A stretch of 29,909 nt of DNA, taken from positions 1 to 29,909 of the forward strand of contig JBIKVN010000009.1 in assembly GCA_044356865.1 (NCBI GenBank). The letters run 5' to 3'. This DNA is from JBEIUL01 sp044356865 (lineage in GTDB: Bacteria; Planctomycetota; Phycisphaerae; Phycisphaerales; SM1A02). The position numbers and the translations under genes were made by a program. Shown piece after piece: positions 22,281 through 29,909 of the stretch (position 1 is its first letter; each line of letters opens with the position of its first letter). The notes under the pieces are model-generated. The model did not search any database, had not been told where the DNA came from, and saw only the letters and a list, made by a program, of their open reading frames with translations.

Positions 22281-23156
22281 TCACCGTCCTTCCCCGATCA
22301 CGCGTCGCATCGCGGCGACGTTGTCCTCGAGGTGCTTCCGTTTCGTGGTCCCGACCAGGATCCGCACCACCCCGGGCTGCCGAAGGGCGAGCCGGAAGCA
22401 GCCCGCCACGTCGGAGGGCCCCCCCGGCGGCGCGTCGGACCGCAGCGGCGACAGCACGCGGTTGGCGATCACCCGCTTGCCCGCCGCGGCCGCGGCCGGG
22501 AAGACATCGGCGGCCTCGGCGAGCCAGGGCGGATCGGCCGGCATCTGGATCCAGCCGAGCGGGGCCACGGTAACCGCGGCCCGCGCGACTTCGGGCGAGC
22601 GGGTCGAGACGCCCCAGGCCCCGATGCGACCCGAAGCCCGCAGCGCCTCGAGGGCCGCGACGTTCTCGTCGCGAAACGCCGCGAGGTCCGGATCGTGGAA
22701 GAGCAGGATGTCGAGCCGCTCGCGGCGGAGCCGACGGAGCGAGCCGTCGAGACTGGCCCGGATGGTCTCGGGCCGCAGGTCGAGGGTCATGCTTCCGGCG
22801 GCCCGCATCTGGCTCCGCGAGGCGCCGGCGAGCCGGCGCAGCGGCGGGAACAGCCGGATCGCCGGCTGCAGCAGCGGCTTCACCGCGCCAAGCAGGCCGG
22901 CCTTGCGACCGTACGCGATGCCGACCTTCGAACAGACGGTGAGGCGGGAGCGGATCGAATCCGGCAGGCGTCCGATCGACTCCTCCGCCCCGCCTTGCCC
23001 GTAGCTCGGTGCGGTGTCGACGAGGTCGATGCCCGATTCGAAAGCGGCCTCGAGCAGGCGGACCGCGTCCCGGCCGGAGATGCCGCCCTGGAACGATCGG
23101 AGGTTTCCGGTCCCGAATCCAAGCGGCAACGATCGTGAAGTGGCATCGCCCACCAA
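22281..23156 (-). CDS. Aldo/keto reductase
   Basis: The protein has 291 residues with the (beta/alpha)8 aldo/keto reductase fold. The catalytic tetrad is visible: Asp47 and Tyr52 in DLVDTAPSYGQGG, Lys77 in VCSKVG and His154 in LLFHDPD. The C-terminal NADP-site segment resembles RILVGTTKRKHLEDNV. It reduces carbonyls, or runs the reverse reaction, in the cytoplasm. The listed start is a TTG; a GTG one codon later is an equal alternative, and neither has a clear ribosome site. It starts 53 bases after the glgP stop, and the GMC oxidoreductase gene follows after 6 bases. The pairing with a GMC enzyme suggests oxidation and reduction of one substrate, but which is unknown. Confidence 0.85.
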   Translation of the reverse strand: MVGDATSRSLPLGFGTGNLRSFQGGISGRDAVRLLEAAFESGIDLVDTAPSYGQGGAEESIGRLPDSIRSRLTVCSKVGIAYGRKAGLLGAVKPLLQPAIRLFPPLRRLAGASRSQMRAAGSMTLDLRPETIRASLDGSLRRLRRERLDILLFHDPDLAAFRDENVAALEALRASGRIGAWGVSTRSPEVARAAVTVAPLGWIQMPADPPWLAEAADVFPAAAAAGKRVIANRVLSPLRSDAPPGGPSDVAGCFRLALRQPGVVRILVGTTKRKHLEDNVAAMRRVIGEGR

Positions 23157-23209
23157 CGGGACATCGGCCGTTCCCGGGAGGTCATTTCACAATTCGGCCC
23201 GGGCGCCGG

Positions 23210-25357
23210 TCAGGTCGACGGGACGGCGCCGACGGCCGCGGGCAGGTAGAACCGCGTCGTGTACTCGGCGACCATGCGGTGCGTCGAGAACTCGGCGGGC
23301 ACCGTCGCGGCGCTCCGCAGGCAGCGCTTCGCCCACGCGGCGGGGAGACCGGCACGATTCCGCGAGAAGTACTCCGGGATCACCTCGGCCTCGAGCCTCG
23401 CGTACAGGCTCTTCGCGTCGCGGGCGTCGCGCTTCGCGGCGTCGTCGATCTCCTTCTCGTCGCCGATCGCCCAGCCGTTCCGGCCGTCGAAGCCCTCGGG
23501 CCACCAGCCGTCGAGGATCGAGAGGTTGAGGCCGCCGTGCAGCGGCGGCTTCATGCCGCTGGTACCGCTGGCCTCGTGCGGGCGGATCGGGTTGTTCAGC
23601 CAGACGTCGCAGCCCGAGACGAGGGCCCGGCCGACCGCCATGTCGTACTCCTCGACGAAGGCGATCTTGCCGCGGAACTCGGGGCTGCGGGTCATCGCGA
23701 AGACCTCGCGGGCCAAGGCCTGTCCGCCGAGATCGGCCGGATGGGCCTTGCCGGCGAAGACCAGCTGCACCGGCCGCTTCGGGTCGTTGAGCAGCTTCGC
23801 GAGCCGCTTGGGGTTCGCGAAGATGAGGTTCGCGCGCTTGTAGGTCGCGAAGCGGCGGGCGAAGCCGATGGTCAGGGCGTCCTCGCGGAAGGTCGCGAGC
23901 GCCTCGTCGACCGCGGCCGGCCCCTCGCCGCGGCGCATCGCCTGCCGGGCGAGCCGCTCGCGGACGAAATGGACGAGCTCGCGGCGCAGGCGGTTCCGCA
24001 TCGCCCACCAGCGGCCGGGATTCGCGTCCTTCGCCTTCGGCCAGCGGAGCGGGCCCGGGTCGCTCGCGTCGAGGTCGAGGCCGATCTCCTCGCGCCAGAA
24101 GGTCTCCGCGACCGGGTGGATCCAGGTTTTCGCGTGCACGCCGTTGGTGACCGCCCCGATGGGAATCATGGCGGGGACTTTCGCGTGCCGCGCCTCGCCG
24201 TAACTCGCGGCCCACATCTTCCGCGCGACCTCGCCGTGCAGCTTCGAGACGCCGTTGGCGCGTTCGGCGAAGCGGAGGGCCAGCACGGTCATGCAGAGCG
24301 GTTCGCCCGCGTCGCCCGGCCGCTCGCGGCCGAGGTCGATCATCTCGGTCGAGGTCAGCCCCGCCCGCACCGCGACGCTCGCGAGCTCGGTCGCGACCAT
24401 CGTCGGGTCGTAGCGGTCGTTGCCGGCCGCGACCGGCGTGTGGGTGGTGAAGACCGTCGAGCCGCGGACGGCCGCGCGGGCCTCGGCGGCGTTCAGGCCC
24501 GACTGGCGGAATCGCGCGTGACGCTCGAGGCAGGCGAACGCGGCGTGCCCCTCGTTCAGGTGGAAGACGGTGACCTTCTCGCCGACGGCCTCGAGGGCCA
24601 GCACCCCGCCGACGCCGAGCAGGACCTGCTGGCGCATGCGGACCGGCGGCGGGCCCTTGTACAGGCCTTCGGTGAGCAGGCGATCTTCCGGCGAGTTCTC
24701 GGGGAGGTCGGCATCGAGCAGGTAGATCGGCACGCGGCCGACCTCGAGCCGCCAGACTTTCGCGGCGACCTGCGTCGTCCCCATCGGACAGCGGATGCGG
24801 GTGCCGGTGTCGCGGATCGGCAGCCGCGCGAAGTCGTACCGCGGGAAGAGCACCTCGGTCTGGCCGCGCTCGTCGAGGCCCTGGAGGTAGTAGCCGTGGC
24901 GGTAGAGCAGGCCGACCGCGCAGAGCGGGATCCCGAGATCCGAGGCGCTCTTCATGTGGTCGCCGGCGAGCACGCCGAGGCCGCCCGAGTACTGCTGCAC
25001 GCTCTCGTGCAGGGCGTACTCCGAGCAGAAGTACGCGACCCGCAGGTTCGCCCCGCCCGGATGCTTCTTGAGCGGCTCGCCGCTGCCCCACCAGGTCGGC
25101 CGGCTGAAGTACGCGTCGCGGGCGGCCCGGGCCGCGTCGAGGGCGGCGCGGAAAGTCGCCTCGCCGCAGGCCTGGGCGAGCCGCGCCGGATCGACGCCGT
25201 CGAGCGTGGCCAGCGGGTTCTGGTTCGTCGCGACCCACCGCACCGGATCGAGGGCCGCGAACGGTCGGCGGCCGGCCTCGTGCCACGACCACCAGAGGTT
25301 CATCGCGAGATCGCGGAGTTCAGCGCGGACGGATTCAGGCGTGAGGTCGTGGTGCAT
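23210..25357 (-). CDS. glgP: Alpha-glucan (glycogen/maltodextrin) phosphorylase
   Basis: The protein has 715 residues and is of the short bacterial GT35 type, with an N-terminal DUF3417 segment (LRDLAMNLWWSWHEAGRRPF, 15-34). The pyridoxal-phosphate Lys603 is in EASGTSGMK. Other conserved stretches are YSGGLGVLAGDHMKSASDLG (123-142), FHLNEGHAAF (265-274), THTPVAAGNDRY (305-316), VTNGVHAKTW (403-412) and GFARRFATYKRANLI. The enzyme releases glucose-1-phosphate from alpha-1,4-glucan ends in the cytoplasm. It is shorter than the ~850-residue members of the type, but no key block is missing. It follows malQ by 66 bases on the same strand, matching a joint role in maltodextrin or glycogen breakdown. 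No strong ribosome site is seen. Confidence 0.93.
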   Translation of the reverse strand: MHHDLTPESVRAELRDLAMNLWWSWHEAGRRPFAALDPVRWVATNQNPLATLDGVDPARLAQACGEATFRAALDAARAARDAYFSRPTWWGSGEPLKKHPGGANLRVAYFCSEYALHESVQQYSGGLGVLAGDHMKSASDLGIPLCAVGLLYRHGYYLQGLDERGQTEVLFPRYDFARLPIRDTGTRIRCPMGTTQVAAKVWRLEVGRVPIYLLDADLPENSPEDRLLTEGLYKGPPPVRMRQQVLLGVGGVLALEAVGEKVTVFHLNEGHAAFACLERHARFRQSGLNAAEARAAVRGSTVFTTHTPVAAGNDRYDPTMVATELASVAVRAGLTSTEMIDLGRERPGDAGEPLCMTVLALRFAERANGVSKLHGEVARKMWAASYGEARHAKVPAMIPIGAVTNGVHAKTWIHPVAETFWREEIGLDLDASDPGPLRWPKAKDANPGRWWAMRNRLRRELVHFVRERLARQAMRRGEGPAAVDEALATFREDALTIGFARRFATYKRANLIFANPKRLAKLLNDPKRPVQLVFAGKAHPADLGGQALAREVFAMTRSPEFRGKIAFVEEYDMAVGRALVSGCDVWLNNPIRPHEASGTSGMKPPLHGGLNLSILDGWWPEGFDGRNGWAIGDEKEIDDAAKRDARDAKSLYARLEAEVIPEYFSRNRAGLPAAWAKRCLRSAATVPAEFSTHRMVAEYTTRFYLPAAVGAVPST

Positions 25358-25423
25358 GAGGAACAGGTCAGGCCGGAGGCGAAACGCGCAGGCTACCCGC
25401 TCGGGCCGAACAGGAGGAGTCTT

Positions 25424-26833
25424 TCAGCCCGGCACGCGGCCGGCGCTCTTGGCGAGTTCCCGCAGGCGGCGGGCGTCGGCCCGCGTGGGCGAACCGGGGT
25501 CGAGCCTCCACCGCCAGTTCCCGCTCGGCGTCCCCGGGAAGTTCATCCGGCTCGACGGCCCGAGCCGCAGGACGTCCTGCATCTGGACGATCGCGAGATC
25601 GGCCGGCGAGGTCGCGGTGATCCGCAGCATCGCGTCGGCCACCGGCTCGCCCGGACCGGCGTACCGGCGGAACCGTCGGCGGGCCGCGGCGTCGAGCCCC
25701 TTCCACCAGCCGGGCACGGTGTCGTTGTCGTGCGTGCCGGGGTAGGCGACGCAGTGCCTCGGGTGATGGCACGGGAGGTCGCCCGAATCCGGCCCGTAGA
25801 AGGCGTTTTGCACGATCTTCATGCCGGGCAGGCCGAAACGGTCCTTGAGGGCGACGACCTCGGGCGTGAGGTGGCCGAGATCCTCGGCGATGAGCGGCAG
25901 GTGGCCGAGCCTCTTCCGCACCGCCTCGAGCAGTTCCGCCCCCGGCGTCTTCCGCCAGGTGCCCCGGCGGGCGTTCTTCGCGCCGCCCGGGACCTCGTAG
26001 GCGTGGTGGAATCCGATGAAGTGGTCGATGCGGACCGCGTCGAATCGCGCGAACGCGACCTCGAAACGGCGGCACCACCAGCGGAAGCCGTCGCGGCGAT
26101 GGGCCTCCCAGCGGTAGTGCGGCTGGCCCCAGAGCTGGCCGTCGCGCGAGAACATGTCGGGCGGCACGCCGGTCAAGACCTCGGGTTTCCCGTCCTTCTT
26201 CAGGCGGAAGAGTTCGGGCCAGGTCCGCACGTCGGCGCTGTCGAGGCCGGTGAAGATCGGCACGTCGCCGACAAGCAGGATGCCGCGGGCGCGGGCCGCG
26301 GCCCGCAACTCCGCCCACTGGCGTTCGAAGATGAACTGCAGGAAGGCCCGGTAGCGCGGGTCTTCCCCGGACCCGAAGCGGCACCAGCCGTCGAGCCAAT
26401 CGAGGTTCGCACGGGCGAACGAACGGTACGCGGCGGTCCGGTCTCCCCCTTCTTCCATCCACTCGATGAACGCGGCCAGCAACCGCGCCGACTTGAACGC
26501 ACGGGTCGCGGCGAAGTCGACCGGGCCGCGGCCGAGCGGCTTCGGGGCCTTCAGGGCCTTCCGCGGCAGCAGGCCGTCGTCGACGAGACGATCGAGCGAG
26601 ATCAACAGCGGCTCGCCCGCGAAACTCGACTCGGCCGAGTAGGGCGAATCGCCCGGGCCCGCGGGCCCGACCGGCAGCATCTGCCAGACGGTCTGCCCCG
26701 CGTCGGCGAGCCAGTCGAGGAAGGCGTGCGAGGCCGGTCCGAGGTCGCCGATGCCATAGGGCGACGGCAGCGAGGTCGGATGGAGCAGGATGCCGGCGCG
26801 GCGGCGGTCGAAGGCGTTCGGGTGCTTCTTCAT
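25424..26833 (-). CDS. malQ: 4-alpha-glucanotransferase (amylomaltase), GH77
   Basis: The protein has 469 residues and opens with the family block AGILLHPTSLPSPYGIGDLG (13-32). Catalytic residues are the nucleophile Asp270 in VRIDHF, acid/base Glu317 in LIAEDLG and Asp369 in GTHDNDT. WQMLPVGPAGPGDSPYSAES and MKIVQNAF are also typical of GH77. The enzyme moves glucan segments between maltodextrins, making longer chains for phosphorylase and releasing glucose. It has no signal peptide, so it is cytoplasmic. Its ATG overlaps the stop of the upstream amylase gene as ATGA, showing translational coupling, and glgP follows. At 469 residues it is slightly shorter than most amylomaltases (~500), without a lost motif. 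Confidence 0.94.
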   Translation of the reverse strand: MKKHPNAFDRRRAGILLHPTSLPSPYGIGDLGPASHAFLDWLADAGQTVWQMLPVGPAGPGDSPYSAESSFAGEPLLISLDRLVDDGLLPRKALKAPKPLGRGPVDFAATRAFKSARLLAAFIEWMEEGGDRTAAYRSFARANLDWLDGWCRFGSGEDPRYRAFLQFIFERQWAELRAAARARGILLVGDVPIFTGLDSADVRTWPELFRLKKDGKPEVLTGVPPDMFSRDGQLWGQPHYRWEAHRRDGFRWWCRRFEVAFARFDAVRIDHFIGFHHAYEVPGGAKNARRGTWRKTPGAELLEAVRKRLGHLPLIAEDLGHLTPEVVALKDRFGLPGMKIVQNAFYGPDSGDLPCHHPRHCVAYPGTHDNDTVPGWWKGLDAAARRRFRRYAGPGEPVADAMLRITATSPADLAIVQMQDVLRLGPSSRMNFPGTPSGNWRWRLDPGSPTRADARRLRELAKSAGRVPG

Positions 26834-29259
26834 CGCGCGTTTTCCGCGGCGGGGAACGAGATCACGACGCCGCCGGTCGCGGGCACGACCAGCGTCGGGA
26901 GCTTCGCGAGCTCGGTGCCGCCCAGAAGATCCTTCGCGCCGACGGTCGCGCCGGGCAGCGTGACCGTCGCGTCGCGCGAGCCGGCGTTCAGGGCGACCAC
27001 GATCCGCTCGTTCGCGTTCGCCCGCTCGAAGACCCAGGTGTCCTGCGCGTCATCGACCAGCAGCGTACGGAACGAGCCGGTGCGGAGCGCCGCGTGCGCC
27101 GCCCGCATCGAGAAGACCTTCCGGTACCACGCGAGCATCTCGCGGTCGATGCGGTCTTCCGGACTGTCGTAGGGCTCGAGGTCTTCCCACAGCAGCGGCT
27201 TCCGGTTCGTCGGGTCGTCGGCCCCCCACATGCCGGCCTCGGCGCCGTTCCAGATCATCGGGGCGCCGACGTAGGTCGCCTGCAGCAGGGCGAGCAGGCG
27301 GACTTTCCGCCAGATCTCCGGCCCCGGCTTGCGGCCGTCGTAGCCGGTCGCCCCGTCCTGCGGGCGGTTCCCCTCGTCGTAGTTGCGGTCGGGATTCGCG
27401 AGCATCGACGCGATGCGATCGGTGTCGTGCGAATCGAGCAGGTTCTGCAGCACCGCGGTGACTTCCGCCGGATACGCGAGCCGCAGCTCGGCGAGGCGAC
27501 GGTCGAGTTCGCTCGCGGGGATCTTCCGCTCGCGGTTCCCGACCCAGGCGATGGCCGCGTCGGCGAACGGGTAGTTCATCACCGCATCGAAGGTCGCGCC
27601 GTCGAGCCACGCGTCGGCCCGACGCCAGATCTCGCCGGTGATGTACGCGTCGGGGTTGATGCCCTTGACGACCTTCCGCCACTCGCGCCAGAAGCCCATC
27701 GGGACCTCGTTCGGCACGTCAAGCCGCCAGCCGTCGATGCCGTCCGACGGGTCGCCGTCGCCATCCGGGTCCATCCAGCGGCGGGTGACCGCGAAGACAT
27801 GCTCCTTCACCTCGTCGGAACGGAAGCCGTCGGCGGTCTTCGCGAAGACCGGCAGCGCCCCGAAGCCCGCCCAGCCGTCGTACTCGAACGGCTCGAAGCT
27901 GCGGACCGCGAACCACTCCCTGAACTTCGACTTCTCGCCCTTCTCCTTCACGTCAAGGAACGCGGTGTGCCGGTCGCCGACGTGGTTGAAGACGCCGTCG
28001 AGGATGACGCGGATCCCGTTCCGCTTGAGCTCGGCGACGAGCTCGAGGAACTCGCGGTCGCTCGGCGTCCACGTCCAGGTCCTCGGGTCGCCCGCGTCTT
28101 CCTTGGCGTCGGCCGCGGCGAAATCGCCCTTCGTACCGAGGTTGTCGTCGATGTGCACGAAGGTGCGGGCGTTGTAGCGGTGGTGGCTGTCGGCCTCGAA
28201 GACCGGGTTGAGATAGATCGCGTTGACGCCGAGTTCCTTGAGGTACGGGATCTTCTCGCGCAGGCCCGCGAGGTCGCCGCCGTACATGCGGTCGAACACG
28301 TACCACTTCCAGAAGCTCTGGCCGTCCTTCCCTTCCCAGTCGCTCGGCGTGAACCATTCGCTCGTCCACGGCCGCGTGCGGTCGGGATCGTTCGCGGCCT
28401 TCCCGTTGCGGAAGCGGTCGGGCATGATCTGGTACCAGGTCGCCTCCTTCGCCCAGTCGGGCGTCTCGAAGGCGACGAGTTTCGGATCGAGGCGGTGGAT
28501 CACGGCCTCGCGAAGGGCTTCCGTTCCGTCGCGCACGACGAAGGCGTAGCGGGCGTCGGCGTCGGCGGGCGAGACGGTCGCTTCCCACCACGCGAAGACG
28601 CCGTCCGACAGCACCGGCGACAGCGGCATCGGCTCGGCGCCCTCGACGTGCACCTCGACGGTCTCGACATCGCCGGCCAGCGTGCGGAACCGCAGCAGCC
28701 ACGAGCCGTCGGAAAGCTTCTGCCGGAAGATCGGCTTCTCGGGCTCGTGTCCGAAGGCCACCGCGTTCATCTCGCCGTCGCCCGCCTTCCCGCCGCCGCC
28801 CTCGAGGTTCGCGAGGGCCCCGAGCCGCAGCACGCTGTTCTTCCCGCCGTGGTTGTCGTCGGCGCCGTCGGGGTTCGCCGGGTCCTGCGTCCAGCGGTCG
28901 CCGTCGAGGACAAACTTGTACTGGTGCATCCCGGGACCGACCTCGGTGCGGGCCCGCCAGGTGCCGTCGGCTCCCTTCACCATCGCGAGGGCGTCGCGGT
29001 TCCAGCCGTTGAAGTCGCCCGCGACCGACGCCTTCGCGACCGGGCGATCGCTCTTGAACGAGAAGGTCACCTCCCAGCGGCCGCCGGCGAGCGGCTTCGC
29101 GGCGACCGACGGCGGCAGCTTCGCGGCCGAGTCCTTGGGCACCCGCGCCACGGCGACCTGCGGCGGAAACCGCGGCGAAGCGAGCGACGGGGTCGCGAAG
29201 GCGAGGGCGAGCAGCGGCAGGAAGGCAGGAAAAGCCGGGAAAAATCGGGGCTGATTCAT
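26830..29259 (-). CDS. Secreted GH13 alpha-amylase/neopullulanase-type enzyme with glycogen-binding N-terminus
   Basis: The protein has 809 residues. A signal peptide (PAFLPLLALAFATPSLA) leads into a CBM48/AMPK-type glycan-binding domain (about 62-147), with VAGDFNGWNRDA and MHQYKFVLDGDRWTQDP. A second beta domain (about 175-265) resembles the N-domain of cyclomaltodextrinase/neopullulanase enzymes. The GH13 barrel has region I DGVFNH (421-426), region II GWRLDVPNEV with nucleophile Asp514, region III TGEIW with Glu543 and region IV LLDSHDTDR with Asp612. A C-terminal beta domain ends in VPATGGVVISF. It should cut alpha-1,4 (and perhaps alpha-1,6) glucans outside the cytoplasm. GAGGT lies 8 bases before the ATG at 29259, and the signal peptide supports this over a longer frame. 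It is first in the amylase-malQ-glgP run. Confidence 0.92.
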   Translation of the reverse strand: MNQPRFFPAFPAFLPLLALAFATPSLASPRFPPQVAVARVPKDSAAKLPPSVAAKPLAGGRWEVTFSFKSDRPVAKASVAGDFNGWNRDALAMVKGADGTWRARTEVGPGMHQYKFVLDGDRWTQDPANPDGADDNHGGKNSVLRLGALANLEGGGGKAGDGEMNAVAFGHEPEKPIFRQKLSDGSWLLRFRTLAGDVETVEVHVEGAEPMPLSPVLSDGVFAWWEATVSPADADARYAFVVRDGTEALREAVIHRLDPKLVAFETPDWAKEATWYQIMPDRFRNGKAANDPDRTRPWTSEWFTPSDWEGKDGQSFWKWYVFDRMYGGDLAGLREKIPYLKELGVNAIYLNPVFEADSHHRYNARTFVHIDDNLGTKGDFAAADAKEDAGDPRTWTWTPSDREFLELVAELKRNGIRVILDGVFNHVGDRHTAFLDVKEKGEKSKFREWFAVRSFEPFEYDGWAGFGALPVFAKTADGFRSDEVKEHVFAVTRRWMDPDGDGDPSDGIDGWRLDVPNEVPMGFWREWRKVVKGINPDAYITGEIWRRADAWLDGATFDAVMNYPFADAAIAWVGNRERKIPASELDRRLAELRLAYPAEVTAVLQNLLDSHDTDRIASMLANPDRNYDEGNRPQDGATGYDGRKPGPEIWRKVRLLALLQATYVGAPMIWNGAEAGMWGADDPTNRKPLLWEDLEPYDSPEDRIDREMLAWYRKVFSMRAAHAALRTGSFRTLLVDDAQDTWVFERANANERIVVALNAGSRDATVTLPGATVGAKDLLGGTELAKLPTLVVPATGGVVISFPAAENAR

Positions 29260-29301
29260 CAGAGTGACCTCGGGGCGGGACGAATCCGGAAGCGCGATCC
29301 G

Positions 29302-29307
29302 TATAGT
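29302..29307 (+). promoter_or_regulatory. TATAGT -10-like hexamer before the binding-protein gene
   Basis: TATAGT (5 of 6 matches to TATAAT) is followed by 9 bases and the ATG at 29317, with no Shine-Dalgarno sequence. GTATAGTAC is nearly symmetrical, and the minus strand reads TACTAT here, so the divergent amylase promoter could overlap it. The whole intergenic gap is only 57 bases. Confidence 0.5.
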
Positions 29308-29316
29308 ACCCCCCTC

Positions 29317-29909
29317 ATGTCCCTTGCCGTGTGGATCCTCGGTCTCGCGCGAAGGCTCTCGCTCGGCGCGCTCGCGCTGGTCGCCGCCGGCCTCGTCGCC
29401 TGGGCGTTCATCCATGTCGGGATCCGCGACTTCGTCGGCCGGGAAGACGCCGGCGACGGCATCACCCTGACCGTCCTCCACTGGTCGGGCGACGGCGGGC
29501 AGGAGGAGGACGCGATCGTCGAGGAGTCGCTCGCCCGCTTCGAGGCGGCGAACCCCGGCGTCCGCGTGCGGCGCATCAATCCGGGCGACGCGGGCAGCTT
29601 CTACACGAAGCTGCAGACGATGATGGCCTCGGGCGAACCGCCCGACGTCTTCTACATGGGATTCGAGCGGCTCGGGAGCTTCGCGAAGCTGGGCCTGCTC
29701 GCCTCGCTCGAGCCCTTTCTGGAGGCCGAGAGAGGCCAGGCCGGCGCCCTCGATCTCGACGAGTTCTACCCGCAGACCGTCGAGGCGTTCCGCTTCGACG
29801 GCGCCCGCGTGGGGACCGGGCCGCTCTACGGCATCCCGAAGGATTTCACGACCGTCGGCTTCTACATCAACAAGGACCTGTTCGCGAAGGCCGGCGTGCC
29901 GCTGCCGAA
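29317..29909 (+). CDS. Sugar-type ABC transporter substrate-binding protein, 3' end outside window
   Basis: The first 197 residues are visible. A hydrophobic N-terminal segment (about 13-35) is a signal anchor or signal peptide without a lipobox. The mature part follows the family 1 extracellular solute-binding pattern: ITLTVLHWSGDGG, then EESLARFEAANPGVRVR, YTKLQTMMASGEPPDVFYMG and LYGIPKDFTTVGFYINKDLF, ending in KAGVPLP at the window edge. Proteins of this group bind mono- or oligosaccharides for ABC importers. Position next to, and divergent from, the amylase-malQ-glgP genes suggests maltodextrin as ligand (inferred). Permease genes would be expected just beyond the window. The ATG has a TATAGT element 9 bases upstream and no Shine-Dalgarno, so it may be leaderless. 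Confidence 0.85.
   Translation, partial: MSLAVWILGLARRLSLGALALVAAGLVAWAFIHVGIRDFVGREDAGDGITLTVLHWSGDGGQEEDAIVEESLARFEAANPGVRVRRINPGDAGSFYTKLQTMMASGEPPDVFYMGFERLGSFAKLGLLASLEPFLEAERGQAGALDLDEFYPQTVEAFRFDGARVGTGPLYGIPKDFTTVGFYINKDLFAKAGVPLP

Noticed and set aside
23009..27172. Plus-strand open frame of 1387 codons
   Set aside because: It runs antisense through the aldo/keto reductase, glgP, malQ and amylase genes, all of which have clear catalytic motifs. Its composition (Arg, Gly, Glu, Val-rich, no motifs) is that of a high-GC shadow frame.
1..29909. Search for tRNA, rRNA, CRISPR arrays and insertion sequences
   Set aside because: Nothing convincing was seen by eye: no cloverleaf with a conserved TTCRA arm, no regularly spaced repeats and no transposase motif. 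Small RNAs cannot be excluded without computation.

Overview
This is a gene-dense, very GC-rich (roughly 70% by eye) bacterial chromosomal window with 22 protein genes. No gap exceeds 300 bases, and I saw no rRNA, tRNA, CRISPR array or insertion sequence. The gene families point to a planctomycete, most likely class Phycisphaerae. The evidence is a planctomycete-type ECF sigma factor followed by a Ser/Thr kinase with a propeller tail, a DUF1080 protein, and two secreted enzymes ending in the double EF-hand dockerin-like tail (GDLNGDGTVDG...WG) typical of that class. A membrane protein with a CPRC/CPEC zinc ribbon fits the same picture. The taxonomy is inferred from gene families only.

Layout. 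(1) 3-3687, plus strand: the end of an ECF sigma factor, then a transmembrane Ser/Thr kinase with a WD40-like propeller. (2) 3799-6115, minus strand: a secreted cutinase/PETase-like hydrolase with a dockerin-like tail, and a secreted DUF1080 protein. (3) 6228-9138, plus: NagZ-type beta-N-acetylhexosaminidase and an SLC13-type permease with two RCK-C domains. (4) 9148-12245, minus: a zinc-ribbon/FG-GAP membrane protein and a PhoD-like phosphatase with a dockerin-like tail. (5) 12498-14046, plus: an MntA/HepT toxin-antitoxin pair whose HepT frame is broken by a TGA, then an SMP-30/gluconolactonase. (6) 14060-16672, minus: an 870-residue lipoprotein of unknown family. (7) 16814-20618, plus: ribonuclease D; a cassette of a small Cys-cluster exported protein, an HMA-domain lipoprotein and an outer-membrane beta-barrel; and a SYLF-domain lipoprotein. 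(8) 20625-29259, minus: five co-directional genes, read from right to left as secreted GH13 amylase, 4-alpha-glucanotransferase, alpha-glucan phosphorylase, aldo/keto reductase and GMC oxidoreductase. (9) From 29317, plus: the start of a sugar-type ABC substrate-binding protein, cut by the window end.

How they work together. The right end is an alpha-glucan use locus. An exported amylase cuts glucan outside the cytoplasm, a divergent binding protein probably captures oligosaccharides, and MalQ plus GlgP process them to glucose-1-phosphate inside. The HMA lipoprotein and beta-barrel overlap by ATGA and look like an envelope metal-handling unit with the Cys-cluster protein. The two dockerin-like hydrolases probably share an export or anchoring route.

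The points most worth a second look are the interrupted HepT toxin, the Cys-cluster/HMA-lipoprotein/barrel cassette, the PETase-like enzyme with a dockerin-like tail, and a recurring TAGACT-like hexamer 6-9 bases before start codons that suggests leaderless transcription of at least six genes.
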